A stretch of 64,000 bases of DNA from Vibrio xiamenensis (GTDB taxonomy: Bacteria; Pseudomonadota; Gammaproteobacteria; Enterobacterales; Vibrionaceae): NCBI RefSeq assembly GCF_900100015.1, contig NZ_FNDD01000023.1, positions 26,892 through 90,891 of the forward strand, in the 5' to 3' direction. The translations under genes and the position numbers were made by a program. Shown here one piece after another: positions 1 through 7,813 of this stretch. Numbering within the stretch: the first letter of the stretch is position 1; the number at the start of each line of letters is the position of its first letter. Below the pieces are notes generated by a model. It did not search any database, was not told the DNA's origin, and saw only the letters and a program-made list of their open reading frames with translations.

Positions 1-160
1 ATGCCATAGAATTAAAGGTGAAGGAGTCATCGTAAAGCCAACAACGCCCAACATAGACTGGCACTTAGGTGTGATTTGGCATGGTGACCGCTACGTATCA
101 AAAGTTGCCGAAGCATGGATAAATATGTGTAGAGATCACCAACACAGGTTCATACCTTAA
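1..160 (+). CDS. C-terminal end of a probable LysR-type regulator (partial)
   Basis: The window opens inside a reading frame that runs from base 2 to the TAA at 158-160, giving about 52 residues. The tail contains HLGVIWHGDRYVSK followed by an amphipathic helix, AEAWINMCRDH. This pattern of a final beta strand, 'GRYLS', then a last helix is typical of the end of the effector-binding domain of LysR-family regulators. The DNA-binding half lies outside the window, so the target cannot be inferred. Its stop codon overlaps the stop of the convergent DUF4442 gene. The family assignment rests on this short tail only. Confidence 0.45.
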   Translation, partial: CHRIKGEGVIVKPTTPNIDWHLGVIWHGDRYVSKVAEAWINMCRDHQHRFIP

Positions 161-672
161 GATTGGTCGGTTAATGCCGAATTGGGCGATTGGTCATCTC
201 GAAACGGGCTTTTTTTACGTACATAAAGCTTACGCTGTACGTGAGAAACCACTTCTCCATCGGCATTTTTAATGTGAATATCAAAACATGGAAAATGTTT
301 GTCGCCACTCATCGTCTGGCTCAATATTGCGTCGAGTTGAGGTTGAGTGATCAAAAATTCAGCGAACAGATCCGTCTGTCCTGGTTTAATAAAATTAATA
401 CTCGCCTCTTTATCCCACACATAGTACTGCTCACCGAGAATACGCATTAACATCAGCGCATAGATGGGGTCAGTGAGAGAAAAGATGCTACCGCCATATT
501 GGGTACGATTGGCGTTTTTGTTCCACCAACGAAGCTTTAATTTCACTTTAACTTGACGAAAATCTTGGCCTATTTCGGTTATTTTAATTCCCGCGCCCCA
601 AAACGGCGGCCAAGCGTTTAATAAGGTTTTCGCCACTCTTGGTGTTAAAAGCTTTGATAGCGAAGAATTCAT
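157..672 (-). CDS. DUF4442 hot-dog fold protein (thioesterase-like)
   Basis: This 171-residue protein matches the DUF4442 / YiiD C-terminal type of hot-dog fold. Recognisable parts are the RWWNKNANRTQYGGSIF stretch, with the conserved N-x-x-G-T/Q-x-G-G-S-x-F pattern at about residues 50-63, and a following helix rich in Met and Leu. Hot-dog proteins of this group are presumed acyl-thioester hydrolases, but I know of no defined substrate. The start at 672 has GGAGCAC upstream. It is convergent with the partial upstream gene and divergent from fur. The last residues, from about 155 on, are polar and probably disordered. Confidence 0.75.
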   Translation of the reverse strand: MNSSLSKLLTPRVAKTLLNAWPPFWGAGIKITEIGQDFRQVKVKLKLRWWNKNANRTQYGGSIFSLTDPIYALMLMRILGEQYYVWDKEASINFIKPGQTDLFAEFLITQPQLDAILSQTMSGDKHFPCFDIHIKNADGEVVSHVQRKLYVRKKSPFRDDQSPNSALTDQS

Positions 673-811
673 TCACGTGCTCCATCACAATTTGATTAAG
701 TTAACGAATTGTAACTGGTCGGATGTTTAATATCAGTGATATCGCACGATTTTATGATAACCCTCTAGTAACCCTTTGAAGTTCGTGGTTTATTGTTCCT
801 CTATACTAACC

Positions 812-817
812 TATAAT
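812..817 (+). promoter_or_regulatory. Putative -10 box of the fur promoter
   Basis: A consensus TATAAT lies 53 bp before the chosen fur start, with a weak TTTATT about 17 bp further upstream as -35. No convincing Fur box was seen near it. The assignment is from consensus match only. Confidence 0.4.
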
Positions 818-869
818 ATCCGGAATAATGAATGCTGTTAATCGCTGCAGATCATCAACAGGAACGTAT

Positions 870-1319
870 ATGTCAGACAACAACCAAGCGTTGAAGGATG
901 CTGGTCTTAAAGTTACCCTTCCAAGGCTAAAGATTTTAGAGGTACTTCAGCAACCTGAGTGCCAACACATCAGTGCTGAAGAACTGTATAAGAAGCTGAT
1001 TGATCTCGGCGAAGAGATTGGCCTTGCCACGGTCTACCGTGTTTTAAACCAATTTGATGATGCGGGTATCGTAACCCGTCACCACTTTGAAGGCGGAAAG
1101 TCCGTTTTCGAACTCTCGACCCAACATCACCACGACCATCTCGTGTGTCTTGATTGTGGCGAAGTGATTGAATTTTCAGATGAGTTAATCGAAAACCGCC
1201 AGAAAGAAATTGCGGCTCGTTATAACGTCATCTTAACCAACCACAGTTTGTACTTGTACGGCAAATGCGGCGACGGTTCATGTAAAAACAATCCTGACGC
1301 TCATAAAGAGAAAAAATAA
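870..1319 (+). CDS. fur: Ferric uptake regulator Fur
   Basis: Fur is the iron-responsive dimeric repressor of siderophore and iron-transport genes. The start at 870 (MSDNNQALKDAGLKVTLPR) is preceded by AGGAACG and gives 149 residues, the normal length. A further-upstream ATG at 828 lacks family similarity. Residues 1-80 form the winged helix, with the ISAEELYKKL and GLATVYRVLNQF segments. The metal sites are visible: the HHHDH cluster near residue 88, CLDC, and the later KCGDGSC cysteines. It is monocistronic, with a terminator directly after the stop. Confidence 0.97.
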   Translation: MSDNNQALKDAGLKVTLPRLKILEVLQQPECQHISAEELYKKLIDLGEEIGLATVYRVLNQFDDAGIVTRHHFEGGKSVFELSTQHHHDHLVCLDCGEVIEFSDELIENRQKEIAARYNVILTNHSLYLYGKCGDGSCKNNPDAHKEKK

Positions 1320-1320
1320 A

Positions 1321-1345
1321 AAAGGCGCTTTAAGCGCCTTTTTTG
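1321..1345 (+). terminator. Rho-independent terminator of fur
   Basis: An AAGGCGCT/AGCGCCTT stem with a TTA loop is followed by a T-run, immediately after the fur stop. Confidence 0.9.
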
Positions 1346-1384
1346 TTACTGACATTATCGAATCGATAAAACGAAACGATGATT

Positions 1385-1417
1385 AAATGGGTGACGCCAA
1401 AGCGTGACCCATTTTTT
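1385..1417. terminator. Second hairpin between fur and glnS
   Basis: Arms AAATGGGT-ACGC and GCGT-ACCCATTT enclose a CAAA loop with one G/G mismatch. A T6 run follows on the plus strand, while the minus side has only three T. It lies between convergent fur and glnS and may stop transcription from both sides. Confidence 0.7.
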
Positions 1418-1424
1418 ATCTTGA

Positions 1425-3089
1425 TTAATCAGCAATTTTTGCCCAAGTATCACGCAGGCCAACCGTGCGGTTAAACACTGGACGCTCAGCACTTGAATCC
1501 TTGTCGGCACAGAAATAACCGATACGCTCAAACTGATAACCTTCTTGAGGCGCTGCAGTCGCTAGGCTTGGTTCAACATAACCTTGTTTCACCACTAACG
1601 ATTCTGGGTTGATGGTTTCAGAGAAGTTATCTGACGCTGCAGGATTTGGCACCGTAAATAGGCGGTCATACAATCGGATTTCAGCGGCAACTGATTTTTC
1701 AGCCGATACCCAATGAATAACACCTTTCACTTTACGGCCATCTGCCGGATTCTTACCTAACGTATCCGCATCGTAGCTACAGAAAATCGTGGTGATATTA
1801 CCTTGCTCGTCTTTTTCAATGCGTTCAGCTTTAATCACATAAGCACCGCGCAGACGAACTTCTTTGCCAAGCACCAAACGCTTATATTTCTTGTTCGCTT
1901 CTTCGCGGAAATCTTCGCGCTCAATCCAAACCTCGCGGGTAAATGGCACATCACGCGCACCCATTTCTGGTTTGTTTGGATGATTGGCAACCGTTAAGGT
2001 TTCCACTTTGCCCTGCTCGTAGTTTTCAATCACGATTTTAACCGGATCGATCACTGCCATAGCACGTGGTGCATTGTCGTTAAGGTCATCACGAATACAC
2101 GATTCAAGAGAGCTCATCTCAATCATGTTGTCTTGCTTAGTTACCCCAATTCGCTTACAGAATTCGCGAATTGAAGCAGCTGTGAAACCACGACGACGCA
2201 AACCAGAGATGGTTGGCATACGTGGGTCATCCCAACCGTTAACCAGTTTTTCAGTCACCAACTGATTCAATTTACGTTTAGACATCACGGTATATTCAAG
2301 ATTCAGACGACTGAACTCATACTGATGTGGCTGACAATCGATGGTAATGTTTTCCAATACCCAATCATACAAACGACGGTTATCTTGGAATTCCAGCGTA
2401 CATAGCGAGTGGGTAATGCCTTCTAGCGCATCAGAAATACAGTGAGTGAAATCGTACATCGGGTAGATGCACCATTTATCACCAGTTTGGTGATGTGAAG
2501 CAAATCGAACCCGATATAGCACAGGATCGCGCATCACCATAAACGATGATGCCATATCAATTTTTGCACGTAAGCACGCGCTGCCTTCGGCAAATTCACC
2601 GGCGCGCATTTTTTCAAATAGCGCCAAGTTTTCCTCAACACTGCGATCGCGGTATGGGCTTGGTTTACCTGGCTCTTTTAGCGTGCCACGGTATTCACGA
2701 ATTTGTTCTGGGCTTAGCTCTTCAACGTACGCGAGACCTTTGTTGATCAGCTCAATGGCATAATCATACAATTTGTCAAAGTAGTTCGATGAGTAGCAGA
2801 TATCACCGCTCCACTGAAAGCCTAACCAGCTTACATCGTTTTTGATCGATTCAACGTATTCGACGTCTTCTTTCTCAGGGTTGGTGTCATCAAAGCGAAG
2901 GTTGCACTGTCCCTGGTAGTCTTCGGCAATACCAAAGTTTAAGCAAATTGACTTAGCGTGGCCAATATGAAGATAACCGTTTGGTTCTGGTGGAAAACGA
3001 GTATGCACGCTTGTGTGTTTGCCATCCGCTAAATCTTTATCAATGATTTGGCGAATGAAATTCGATGGACGAGCCTCAGCTTCACTCAT
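1425..3089 (-). CDS. glnS: Glutaminyl-tRNA synthetase
   Basis: GlnRS charges tRNA-Gln with glutamine. The start at 3089 (MSEAEARPSNFIRQII) has the Shine-Dalgarno GAGGTG and gives 554 residues, matching the Escherichia coli enzyme. The frame is open for 46 more codons upstream, but that part has no family similarity. The class I signature HIGH appears in PPEPNGYLHIGHAKS near residue 40, and the KMSKS variant is VMSKRKLN near residue 270. The C-terminal beta-barrel anticodon-binding domains follow. As in enteric bacteria, glnS sits next to nagE and both are read on the same strand. Confidence 0.98.
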   Translation of the reverse strand: MSEAEARPSNFIRQIIDKDLADGKHTSVHTRFPPEPNGYLHIGHAKSICLNFGIAEDYQGQCNLRFDDTNPEKEDVEYVESIKNDVSWLGFQWSGDICYSSNYFDKLYDYAIELINKGLAYVEELSPEQIREYRGTLKEPGKPSPYRDRSVEENLALFEKMRAGEFAEGSACLRAKIDMASSFMVMRDPVLYRVRFASHHQTGDKWCIYPMYDFTHCISDALEGITHSLCTLEFQDNRRLYDWVLENITIDCQPHQYEFSRLNLEYTVMSKRKLNQLVTEKLVNGWDDPRMPTISGLRRRGFTAASIREFCKRIGVTKQDNMIEMSSLESCIRDDLNDNAPRAMAVIDPVKIVIENYEQGKVETLTVANHPNKPEMGARDVPFTREVWIEREDFREEANKKYKRLVLGKEVRLRGAYVIKAERIEKDEQGNITTIFCSYDADTLGKNPADGRKVKGVIHWVSAEKSVAAEIRLYDRLFTVPNPAASDNFSETINPESLVVKQGYVEPSLATAAPQEGYQFERIGYFCADKDSSAERPVFNRTVGLRDTWAKIAD

Positions 3090-3353
3090 CAATAGCACCT
3101 CAATTATTGTAGTATTGTCGAAGAAAGGGTGTTGCAACTGGTGGGGGTAAAAACACCACGACCAGGCTGCAAAATATAATAGCGGTAATGATCCACAATT
3201 CTTTGCGAATGCACAACTATATCTCAAGTTTTATTGAAAAATAATCGCCGTTAATGGTCATTCTATAACCAAGTTGGTGATCGCGCTGCAAGTCTTGCCC
3301 TATCAAGCTCAGACTACAATGATCCAAGAATTTTATTTGCCGCACAAAAACAT
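3090..3353. other. Intergenic leader region upstream of glnS
   Basis: The 325 bp between glnS and the nagE stop hold the glnS leader and, at their far end, the nagE terminator. No RNA gene or further coding sequence was recognised. Confidence 0.6.
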
Positions 3354-3376
3354 AAAGCCTCCCAATGGGAGGCTTT
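3354..3376 (-). terminator. Rho-independent terminator of nagE
   Basis: Perfect stem AAAGCCTCCC/GGGAGGCTTT with an AAT loop. On the minus strand it is followed by a T-containing tail, 39 bp after the nagE stop. Confidence 0.85.
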
Positions 3377-3414
3377 GATTTTATAGTATTCGATATTATA
3401 GCTATGTGCGTAAG

Positions 3415-4899
3415 TTACGCGTTAGAAACATCGTCTGATGGGTGAATATTTTTCATCTCACCGGCAATGATTTCAGCCAAAGGACCAAGAATCACCTGCA
3501 GGTTATTCGAACCGAGTTTCACAACCCCCATCGCACCAAGATCTTTTAACTGCTGCTCGTCAATCACAGACATATCTTTCACAGTGAGACGTAAACGGGT
3601 AATACATGCATCGATATTGGCAAGATTCTGGTGTCCGCCAAGTACTTGCAAATATTGTTTCGCCAATTTTGCTGAGTCGGTAGAACCTTGAACTTTTTTA
3701 CCTGAGCTTGCAGTCTCATCTTCACGGCCAGGTGTTTTGAGGTTAAAGCGCAGAATAACTGCACGGAACACCACATAGTAAATCGCAAAGAACACCAGAC
3801 CTTGAACAATCAGCATGTACCAGTTCACAGCTAATGGGTTACGTGTTGATAACGCCATATCCACAAGACCTGCCGAGAACCCAAAGCCCGCCATCCAGTG
3901 CATTGATGCTGCGATAAACACTGAGATACCAGTCAGCACTGCATGCAATACATAAAGTAGCGGTGCAAGGAACATGAATGAGAATTCCAAAGGCTCAGTC
4001 ACACCAGTGAAGAAAGAAGCAAAGCCTGCTGCAATCATGATCGATGCCACTTTCGCTTTGTTCTCAGGTTTCGCGGTGTGGTAAATCGCCAGCGCCGCGC
4101 CAGGAAGACCAAACATCATGATTGGGAAGAAACCTGCTTGGTACATACCTGTTACACCAGGTGTCGCCACGCCTTCAGCAATCGATTTGGCACCACCTAA
4201 GAAGTTTGGAATGTCGTTGATGCCAGCCACATCGAACCAGAACACTGAGTTCAGTGCATGGTGCAAACCAACAGGAATCAGCAAACGGTTAAAGAATGCG
4301 TAGATGCCCGCACCTGTTGCGCCGAGACCTTGAATCGACTCACCAAAGTTAACCAATGCGCCATAAATTGCAGGCCACACATACATCAGAACAAATGCGA
4401 TAACGATACCAGCAAAAGAGGTCAAAATAGGAACTAAACGTTTACCCGAAAAGAAAGCCAGCGCTTTGTGCAATTCAACACTTGAGTAGCGGTTATAAAT
4501 CTCAGCTGAAATAATACCAACCAAGATACCAACAAACTGGTTGTTGATTTTAGAAAATGCTGCTGGAACAGCAGTCGGATCAATACCTTGAATTTGTGCA
4601 ACCGCTCCTGGTGATAACAACGTTGTGACGACAAGGAAGCCAACAAAACCGGAAAGCGCCGCTGCGCCGTCTTTGTCTTTTGACATACCAAACGCAACAC
4701 CCACGGCAAACAGCACCGACATGTTATCTATGATTGCCGCACCCGCTTTAATTAAAAATGCGGCTAAAGCGGAATTCGCCCCCCAACCATTTGGGTCGAT
4801 CCAGTACCCGATACCCATCAATATGGCCGCCGCTGGCAAGGTTGCCACGGGTACCATCAGCGCTTTACCTACGCTTTGAAAGTAACCAAGAATATTCAC
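3415..4899 (-). CDS. nagE: GlcNAc-specific PTS transporter, EIICB (NagE)
   Basis: NagE imports N-acetylglucosamine and phosphorylates it to GlcNAc-6-phosphate at the inner membrane. Residues 1-370 are the hydrophobic EIIC domain of the glucose/GlcNAc family, with about ten membrane segments and the GITEPLEF-type motif (here GVTEPLEFSFMF). A linker leads to EIIB, whose phosphoacceptor cysteine is Cys432 in NIDACITRLRL. The protein ends at 494 residues without the EIIA domain found in the roughly 650-residue enteric NagE, so it needs a separate EIIA. It starts with GTG at 4899, with AGGGGG upstream. It is divergent from nagA-nagC. Confidence 0.95.
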   Translation of the reverse strand: MNILGYFQSVGKALMVPVATLPAAAILMGIGYWIDPNGWGANSALAAFLIKAGAAIIDNMSVLFAVGVAFGMSKDKDGAAALSGFVGFLVVTTLLSPGAVAQIQGIDPTAVPAAFSKINNQFVGILVGIISAEIYNRYSSVELHKALAFFSGKRLVPILTSFAGIVIAFVLMYVWPAIYGALVNFGESIQGLGATGAGIYAFFNRLLIPVGLHHALNSVFWFDVAGINDIPNFLGGAKSIAEGVATPGVTGMYQAGFFPIMMFGLPGAALAIYHTAKPENKAKVASIMIAAGFASFFTGVTEPLEFSFMFLAPLLYVLHAVLTGISVFIAASMHWMAGFGFSAGLVDMALSTRNPLAVNWYMLIVQGLVFFAIYYVVFRAVILRFNLKTPGREDETASSGKKVQGSTDSAKLAKQYLQVLGGHQNLANIDACITRLRLTVKDMSVIDEQQLKDLGAMGVVKLGSNNLQVILGPLAEIIAGEMKNIHPSDDVSNA

Positions 4900-4978
4900 C
4901 TTATAGTTCCCCCTATAGGATATTATTTATTATTGAACGACTTTTTTTGGTCGCACAATTTAGTTGAATTCAGTTTAT

Positions 4979-5008
4979 GGTTTTAATTTTGCTCCGCAAA
5001 TTAAAACC
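4979..5008. promoter_or_regulatory. Putative NagC operator palindrome
   Basis: Two 11-bp arms, GGTTTTAATTT and AAATTAAAACC, are perfect inverted complements separated by 8 bp. The AT-rich symmetric form and its place about 80 bp before nagE suit a ROK-family (NagC) operator. The repressor gene itself is the second gene on the other side of this region. Confidence 0.65.
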
Positions 5009-5016
5009 TTATCTTT

Positions 5017-5032
5017 TGTGATCGCAATCACC
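5017..5032. promoter_or_regulatory. Putative CRP-cAMP binding site
   Basis: TGTGATCGCAATCACC matches the CRP consensus TGTGA-N6-TCACA at nine of ten conserved bases. It lies next to the NagC-like palindrome, a usual arrangement for catabolite-activated, NagC-repressed genes. Confidence 0.75.
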
Positions 5033-5372
5033 TGAAGTTAGCCCAGTTCGGTTTTTTTGCTAGCAGCATCATAAAACTTATTTTACAATACAAAAAATGA
5101 TAAACCTTGTGGAAGTCTCGGGCTATTCTCAATGACAAGAGCAATATTACCCAAGTAAAATCAAAGCTTAATGGTAATATTTCTCTGTTTAGATACAGAG
5201 ATAAGCTTGTCTGCCAATAAAAATAACAAGCTATTGACCCGGCTTATGGCAACTCGTTTTATTGTATTTTCGCCTCCTAAATGAACGACACGAATAAAGT
5301 TTCATCATCGTTCATGCTTTCCATACGGGGCTTTAGCAACAACAACTCGAATCAGAGAAGGATTAGCTAACT

Positions 5373-6503
5373 ATGTACGCGCTAACAAACTGTAAAATTT
5401 TCACCGGTAGCGACGTGTTAACTCAACACGCAGTTGTGATTAAAGATGGGCTGATTGATGCCGTTTGCCCGATTGGCAAATTGAAATCAGACATCAAAAC
5501 CCACGATCTCGCTGGCGCGAACTTAAGCCCGGGATTCATTGATTTGCAGTTAAACGGTTGTGGCGGCGTGATGTTCAACGATGACATCAGTGTTAATGGG
5601 CTGCACACGATGCATCAAGCAAACTTGAAATCCGGTTGTACTAGCTTCTTACCGACTTTAATCACCTCTTCAGACCAAGATATGAAAGCCGCAATTCAGG
5701 CTGCGCGTGACTATCATGCTCAATACCAGCACCACTCTTTGGGGCTGCATCTTGAAGGGCCGTATTTAAACGCTGAGAAAAAAGGCATTCACAATATAGA
5801 CTACATTCGCCCATCCAGTAGCGACATGATTGATACTATTTGCCAAAATTCAGATGTTATTGCCAAAGTGACGTTGGCACCTGAAAAAAATGACCATAAC
5901 CATATTCGTCGCCTGACCGAAGCTGGCATTGTGGTTTCTATCGGCCATACCAATGCTACTTATCAGCAAGCTCGTCAGGGGTTTGAAGCCGGCATTAGTT
6001 TTGCGACCCACCTGTTCAATGCTATGACACCAAGTGTCGGACGTGAACCCGGCGTAGTAGGCGCCATTTACGATACCCAAGATGTCTACGCTGGCATTAT
6101 TGCGGACGGCTTTCACGTCGACTACGCCAACATTCGAATCGCGCACAAAATTAAGGGCGAAAAATTAGTATTAGTGACGGATGCCACAGCTCCCGCAGGC
6201 GCTGAAATGGATTACTTTATTTTTGTTGGTAAGAAAGTATATTACCGTAATGGTAAGTGTGTTGATGAAAACGGCACACTCGGCGGCTCAGCGCTCACCA
6301 TGATTGAAGCGGTGCAAAATACCGTTGAGCACGTCGGCATCGCGTTGGATGAAGCATTACGCATGGCTACATTGTACCCTGCGAAAGCGATCGGTGTGGA
6401 TCATAAGCTTGGCCGAATTCGTAAAGGGATGGTGGCAAACTTGACCGCATTTGACCGCGATTTCAACGTCCTTAAAACGATAGTTAACGGACAATACGAG
6501 TAA
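5373..6503 (+). CDS. nagA: N-acetylglucosamine-6-phosphate deacetylase
   Basis: NagA removes acetate from GlcNAc-6-phosphate in the cytoplasm to give glucosamine-6-phosphate. The 376-residue protein has the amidohydrolase-barrel motifs: HLEGPYLN (metal-binding Glu), GHTNA and THLFNAM (metal-binding His residues), and the catalytic Asp in LVTDATAPAG. Length and order match the family. The start is preceded by GAGAAGGATT. nagC follows 9 bp downstream, so the two form an operon. nagB (glucosamine-6-phosphate deaminase) is not beside it, unlike in enteric bacteria. Confidence 0.97.
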   Translation: MYALTNCKIFTGSDVLTQHAVVIKDGLIDAVCPIGKLKSDIKTHDLAGANLSPGFIDLQLNGCGGVMFNDDISVNGLHTMHQANLKSGCTSFLPTLITSSDQDMKAAIQAARDYHAQYQHHSLGLHLEGPYLNAEKKGIHNIDYIRPSSSDMIDTICQNSDVIAKVTLAPEKNDHNHIRRLTEAGIVVSIGHTNATYQQARQGFEAGISFATHLFNAMTPSVGREPGVVGAIYDTQDVYAGIIADGFHVDYANIRIAHKIKGEKLVLVTDATAPAGAEMDYFIFVGKKVYYRNGKCVDENGTLGGSALTMIEAVQNTVEHVGIALDEALRMATLYPAKAIGVDHKLGRIRKGMVANLTAFDRDFNVLKTIVNGQYE

Positions 6504-6512
6504 AAATAGAGC

Positions 6513-7727
6513 ATGAATGGCGGACAAATAGGTAACGTAGATTTAGTAAAACAACTCAACAGTGCGGCTGTCTACCGCCTGATTGATCAACAAGGGCCTA
6601 TTTCTAGAATTCAAGTCGCGGATGTCAGCCAATTGGCGCCGGCAAGCGTCACCAAAATAACCCGCCAACTTCTTGAGCGCGGCCTAATTAAAGAGGTCGC
6701 GCAACAGGCATCAACCGGTGGTCGCCGAGCCATTTCCCTCACCACCGAAGTTGAACCTTTCCATTCTGTCGCTGTGCGCCTTGGCCGCGATTATATTCAA
6801 ATCAGCTTATACAACTTAGGTGGCAAGGAGCTAATCTCCGAGCATCTCGAGTTTTACTACACTAAGCAAAGTGAATTAGTTGATGGTCTTATCGAGCACA
6901 TAGCCAACTTTATCGACCACCAACAAGTTCTGATCAAGCAACTGATCGCGATTGGTGTTTCACTGCCTGGTTTGGTCAACCCTGAAACTGGCGTGGTTGA
7001 CTACATGCCCAATATCTCAGTCAATAGCCTAGCGATTTCAGATTTAATTCTTGAAACCTTCAAAGTGCCGTGTTTTGTCGGTAATGACGTCAGAGGCATG
7101 GCACTTGCTGAACACTATTTTGGCGCCAGCCAAGATTGCCAAGATTCGATTTTAGTCAGTGTGCATCGCGGAACTGGCGCTGGAATTATCGTGAATGGTC
7201 AAGTGTTTCTAGGCCATAACCGCAATGTGGGAGAAATTGGTCACATTCAAATCGATCCACTGGGTGAACAATGCCAATGTGGCAACTTCGGCTGCCTTGA
7301 AACTGTGGCGGCCAACCCCGCCATTATCGAGCGAGTGAAAAAACTCATCGCTCAAGGGTACGAATCTAGCCTGGCAAATGTCGAAAGCCTTAATATCGTG
7401 ACTATTTGTGAACACGCCAATGCAGGTGATGAACTTGCGAAACAAAGTTTGGTTCGAGTTGGTAACCAACTGGGTAAAGCGATTGCGATCACCATTAACC
7501 TGTTTAATCCACAAAAAGTGATTATTGCCGGTGATATCACGCGCAGCAGCGACATTATCTTCCCCGCCATTCAGCGCAATGTGGAAAATCAGTCACTTAA
7601 GACTTTCCACTCACAGTTGCCGATCGTCGCATCAGAAATTGACCAGCAACCCACCATTGGCGCTTTTGCGATGATCAAGCGTGCCATGCTTAATGGTGTT
7701 TTACTGCAAAAATTACTCGAAGAATAG
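6513..7727 (+). CDS. nagC: ROK-family repressor NagC
   Basis: This transcriptional repressor senses GlcNAc-6-phosphate. The 404-residue protein has an N-terminal winged helix at about 10-75, including SRIQVADVSQLAPASVTKI, followed by the ROK sugar-kinase-like fold. The zinc motif is visible as GHIQIDPLGEQCQCGNFGCLE, with the conserved His and three Cys. It is the second gene of the nagA operon, so it is probably autoregulated through the upstream palindrome. A related ROK regulator such as Mlc is excluded mainly by context. Confidence 0.93.
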   Translation: MNGGQIGNVDLVKQLNSAAVYRLIDQQGPISRIQVADVSQLAPASVTKITRQLLERGLIKEVAQQASTGGRRAISLTTEVEPFHSVAVRLGRDYIQISLYNLGGKELISEHLEFYYTKQSELVDGLIEHIANFIDHQQVLIKQLIAIGVSLPGLVNPETGVVDYMPNISVNSLAISDLILETFKVPCFVGNDVRGMALAEHYFGASQDCQDSILVSVHRGTGAGIIVNGQVFLGHNRNVGEIGHIQIDPLGEQCQCGNFGCLETVAANPAIIERVKKLIAQGYESSLANVESLNIVTICEHANAGDELAKQSLVRVGNQLGKAIAITINLFNPQKVIIAGDITRSSDIIFPAIQRNVENQSLKTFHSQLPIVASEIDQQPTIGAFAMIKRAMLNGVLLQKLLEE

Positions 7728-7758
7728 CCGCATCAGGTACGGTTATGAGATAAACTTC

Positions 7759-7790
7759 AGGGCTAAGTTCGACAACCTAGCCCTTTTTTA
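7759..7790 (+). terminator. Rho-independent terminator of nagAC
   Basis: AGGGCTA and TAGCCCT arms are followed by TTTTTT, 31 bp after the nagC stop. Confidence 0.85.
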
Positions 7791-7813
7791 TATTTAGCGA
7801 GAACAACTCATTC

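Larger units (their letters stand above)
4900..5372. promoter_or_regulatory. nagE/nagA divergent regulatory region
   Basis: This 473 bp non-coding region drives nagE to the left and nagA-nagC to the right. It holds a NagC-like palindrome and a CRP-like site (listed separately). Between about 5143 and 5232 there are three successive inverted repeats. A possible nagA promoter is TTGACC at 5234-5239 with TTTTAT at 5257-5262. No coding sequence was seen in it. Confidence 0.8.
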
